Shown here: one piece after another, positions 6,564-7,782 of the stretch
How the letters are laid out: the number at the start of each line of letters is the position of its first letter
Numbering within the stretch: position 1 is the first letter of the stretch
Source: RGIG6904 sp024680835
GTDB taxonomy: Bacteria; Bacillota; Clostridia; Lachnospirales; Lachnospiraceae
Direction of reading: 5' to 3'
Length of the DNA stretch: 7,782 bases
Assembly: GCA_024680835.1 (NCBI GenBank)
Contig: JAILBP010000001.1
Span: 1 to 7,782 of the forward strand
The notes under the pieces: generated by a model
What the model saw: the letters and a program-made list of their open reading frames with translations, nothing else
What the model was told of the DNA's origin: nothing
Database searches by the model: none
Position numbers and translations under genes: made by a program

Positions 6564-6578
6564 GCTGTTTAGAACAGC
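6564..6578. other. Small hairpin between yqeG and rpiB
   Basis: GCTGTT and AACAGC form a 6-bp stem with a 3-nt loop in the 54-bp gap between the two genes. T5 follows on the + strand side (6581-6585) but not on the - strand where the genes lie. It may affect processing or the balance between the genes; it is too weak to call a terminator. Confidence 0.3.
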
Positions 6579-6597
6579 GGTTTTTATATTGATGATT

Positions 6598-7155
6598 TTA
6601 GGTTTTTGTTAAAGGAGTATAACGGTCAGCCGAGGAACAGCCTGTCTTAGCGGCTTTCTTCAGTTTGTGCCGGTATGTCCACAGCACGGGCTGTTCGATG
6701 ATACGCTTCAAATGTATCTGAATCTCTTCGTGGAAGCCGATTCGACCTACCAATATGGAGTATATGCCGGCTTTGTTGGCTCCCCATATGTCAGTGAAGA
6801 TCTGATCACCTACGAACAGTGTGTCGACAGTGTCCGTACCCATCATCTCCATGGCCTTTTCATAACCTTTCACAGAGGGCTTGCTGGCCTTATAAATATA
6901 CATTGTACCCGGCAGGCTGTCGGAGAAACTTTTGACACGGGGTTCCTTATTGTTGGACAAAAACAGAACTTTATAGCCCATGCCGGTGAGTTCTGCGATC
7001 TTTTGCGTACATCTGTCATCTGCAGGTTTGCCATGACACACCAAGGTGTTATCGATATCAAATATTATGCCTCTGAACCCCTGCTCATATAATGACTTGA
7101 AATCTATGGCATAGGTTGACGAAGCGCTTTCAGTTGGATATAATTTTTCAAACAT
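6598..7155 (-). CDS. yqeG: YqeG-family HAD phosphatase (subfamily IIIA)
   Basis: A 185-aa HAD-superfamily hydrolase. From the start at 7155: motif I DIDNT (33-37) with nucleophile Asp33 and general acid/base Asp35, motif II Ser67 in FLSNN, motif III Lys92 in KASKP, and motif IV GDQIFTD (116-122). The order FDIDNTLV, SNN, KP, GDQ-TD is that of the YqeG family, known in Firmicutes; its relatives include phosphatidylglycerophosphate phosphatases, so a lipid phosphate substrate is possible but not shown. The short basic N-terminus beginning MFEKLYP resembles family starts; an upstream in-frame ATG at 7194 would add 13 residues without a better ribosome site. Neither start has a Shine-Dalgarno sequence, in contrast to its neighbours. 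rpiB follows by 54 bp. Confidence 0.88.
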   Translation of the reverse strand: MFEKLYPTESASSTYAIDFKSLYEQGFRGIIFDIDNTLVCHGKPADDRCTQKIAELTGMGYKVLFLSNNKEPRVKSFSDSLPGTMYIYKASKPSVKGYEKAMEMMGTDTVDTLFVGDQIFTDIWGANKAGIYSILVGRIGFHEEIQIHLKRIIEQPVLWTYRHKLKKAAKTGCSSADRYTPLTKT

Positions 7156-7162
7156 GGGATAT

Positions 7163-7170
7163 ATTTTATA
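7163..7170 (-). promoter_or_regulatory. Candidate -10 region of yqeG, very close to its ATG
   Basis: On the - strand the sequence TATAAAAT runs from 7170 to 7163 and ends 7 nt before the ATG at 7155. It reads TATAAA or TAAAAT as a -10 box. A -35 is less clear; TGGACT lies about 15 bp upstream. With normal spacing transcription would start at or within a few bases of the ATG. Confidence 0.35.
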
Positions 7171-7211
7171 CGAAATTTGTAAAATAGTCCACATATTTTT
7201 GAAGGAACAAC

Positions 7212-7219
7212 AAAGAGGG
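7212..7219 (+). repeat. Left copy of 8-bp direct repeat flanking element C
   Basis: AAAGAGGG lies next to the left end of element C, one base from the GTTAC start. The same 8 bases directly follow the right end (7453-7460). This is the pattern of a target-site duplication. Confidence 0.5.
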
Positions 7220-7220
7220 G

Positions 7221-7452
7221 GTTACAGTTTACAGCCAAATAGGTAGGTGAGGCATGATCACATACATATACACTGATGTGAGATTGTGCTGACCGAGCAA
7301 GGGGTCATAGCCGTTCGGAGAGAATGAAGTAAGCACGTGCACTGTTATGTGCATGTGCGTGTTCCCCGCGACGACGGGAAGCACACACGAACAGCAGGGT
7401 GTATGTATGTGGTCGTGCCGGACTACATCATAAATAGGCAGTGAATAGTAAC
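7221..7452 (+). repeat. Element C: 232-bp structured intergenic element
   Basis: The ends, GTTACAGTTTACAGCC (7221-7236) and GGCAGTGAATAGTAAC (7437-7452), pair at 14 of 16 positions when G-U pairs are allowed on the + strand. A long second stem joins 7251-7273 to 7399-7419 (21 bp with a 2-nt bulge and two U-G pairs) and contains the ACATACAT/ATGTATGT pairing also seen in element A. Inner hairpins are GCTGACC/GGTCATAGC (7289-7311), GCACGTGCAC/GTGCATGTGC (7333-7358) and a GTG.TCCC/GGGA..CAC stem (about 7360-7385). No ORF fits. The right 30 bases resemble those of element A (ACTACAT.ATA, then TGAATAGTAAC). It fills the divergent region between yqeG and the lipid kinase gene. Confidence 0.7.
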
Positions 7453-7460
7453 AAAGAGGG
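7453..7460 (+). promoter_or_regulatory. Ribosome binding site of the lipid kinase gene and right copy of the direct repeat
   Basis: AAAGAGGG, 7 nt before the ATG at 7468, serves as the Shine-Dalgarno sequence. It is also the right copy of the direct repeat flanking element C, so the element appears to sit directly against the ribosome site. Confidence 0.7.
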
Positions 7461-7467
7461 TACAGCT

Positions 7468-7782
7468 ATGCAATTTGACATTATTATAAATGAAGCATCG
7501 AAGACCGGTGAAGGCGCGAGCCGCTATGACGAAGTGAGATGGATCCTTAGAGAGAATAAGATGCAGTACAGGGTGCACAGAACCCTGTATGCGGGACATG
7601 CCACCGTGATCGTACGGGAATTGTGTGCATCTTTCGATAAAACAGTGAACATTATAGTGGTGGGCGGCGACGGTACATTAAATGAGGTTGTGAACGGCAT
7701 CACGGATTTTGAGAAGGTGAGAGTGGGGCTGATCCCAAACGGCTCGGCCAACGATTTTGCTGCCGGAGTTCACATTTCGTCG
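7468..7782 (+). CDS. YegS/DgkB-type lipid kinase, N-terminal part (3' end outside window)
   Basis: The first 105 residues of a diacylglycerol kinase catalytic-domain protein, which transfers the ATP gamma phosphate to a lipid such as diacylglycerol at the membrane face. The start MQFDIIINEASKTG matches the family's first strand with the conserved Asn. VVGGDGTLNEVVNG (about 70-83) is the nucleotide-binding signature, and GLIPNGSANDFAAG (about 91-104) is the second family motif, with Ser-Ala in place of the more common Thr-x. Family members are about 290-310 aa, so about two thirds is missing. The ATG at 7468 has AGAGGG 7 nt upstream. DgkB (phosphatidylglycerol turnover) and other YegS-like roles cannot be separated from this part. 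Confidence 0.9.
   Translation, partial: MQFDIIINEASKTGEGASRYDEVRWILRENKMQYRVHRTLYAGHATVIVRELCASFDKTVNIIVVGGDGTLNEVVNGITDFEKVRVGLIPNGSANDFAAGVHISS

Noticed and set aside
6247..6612. 121-aa + strand open frame opposite rpiB
   Set aside because: A shadow of the strongly conserved rpiB frame with no recognisable domain.
1..7782. CRISPR array, phage or transposase gene
   Set aside because: No regularly spaced direct repeats and no recombinase-, transposase- or phage-like protein is encoded; repeats seen are inverted and dispersed.

Overview
The window looks like a low- to mid-GC Gram-positive chromosome of the class Clostridia, most likely Lachnospiraceae-like. The evidence is strong AGGAGG-type ribosome binding sites, sigma-A-like promoters, a YqeG-type HAD phosphatase, a FeoB-associated Cys-rich protein and a Firmicutes-style FtsX/MacB-type ABC exporter. 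The family assignment is an inference from protein flavour, not from a search.

Layout: (1) 1-1033, + strand, the 3' part of an O-acetylhomoserine sulfhydrylase gene (metY-like). It is followed by a strong hairpin. (2) 1034-1539 holds no gene. It carries a 226-bp structured element with perfect 16-bp terminal inverted repeats (element A), then a sigma-A-like promoter with two dyads, one of them resembling a DtxR/IdeR iron box. (3) 1540-5189, + strand, a three-gene operon: a 59-aa FeoB-associated Cys-rich membrane protein, an ABC ATPase overlapping it, and an 897-aa FtsX-type permease with a long charged coiled coil outside the membrane. A bidirectional terminator (5193-5235) separates it from (4) efp (elongation factor P) on the - strand. 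(5) 5846-6047 holds three arms of the same GTwACTATTCA-type repeat, with the efp promoter between the first two and the rpiB terminator between the last two (elements D and B). (6) rpiB and a yqeG-like HAD phosphatase gene, both - strand and probably one operon. (7) 7156-7467 is a divergent intergenic region filled mainly by a 232-bp element (C), flanked by an 8-bp direct repeat whose right copy is the ribosome binding site of the next gene. (8) 7468-7782, + strand, the 5' part of a YegS/DgkB-type lipid kinase gene.

Most genes are ordinary housekeeping functions (sulfur amino acid synthesis, translation, pentose phosphate metabolism, lipid phosphorylation). Two things stand out. The first is the Cys-rich protein plus ABC exporter operon behind an iron-box-like site; no feoB is next to it, and its substrate cannot be told from sequence. 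The second is a family of structured intergenic elements, bounded by related inverted repeats, found in three of the intergenic regions. They contact promoters, a terminator and a ribosome binding site, and their G-U wobble pattern hints that they act as folded RNA.
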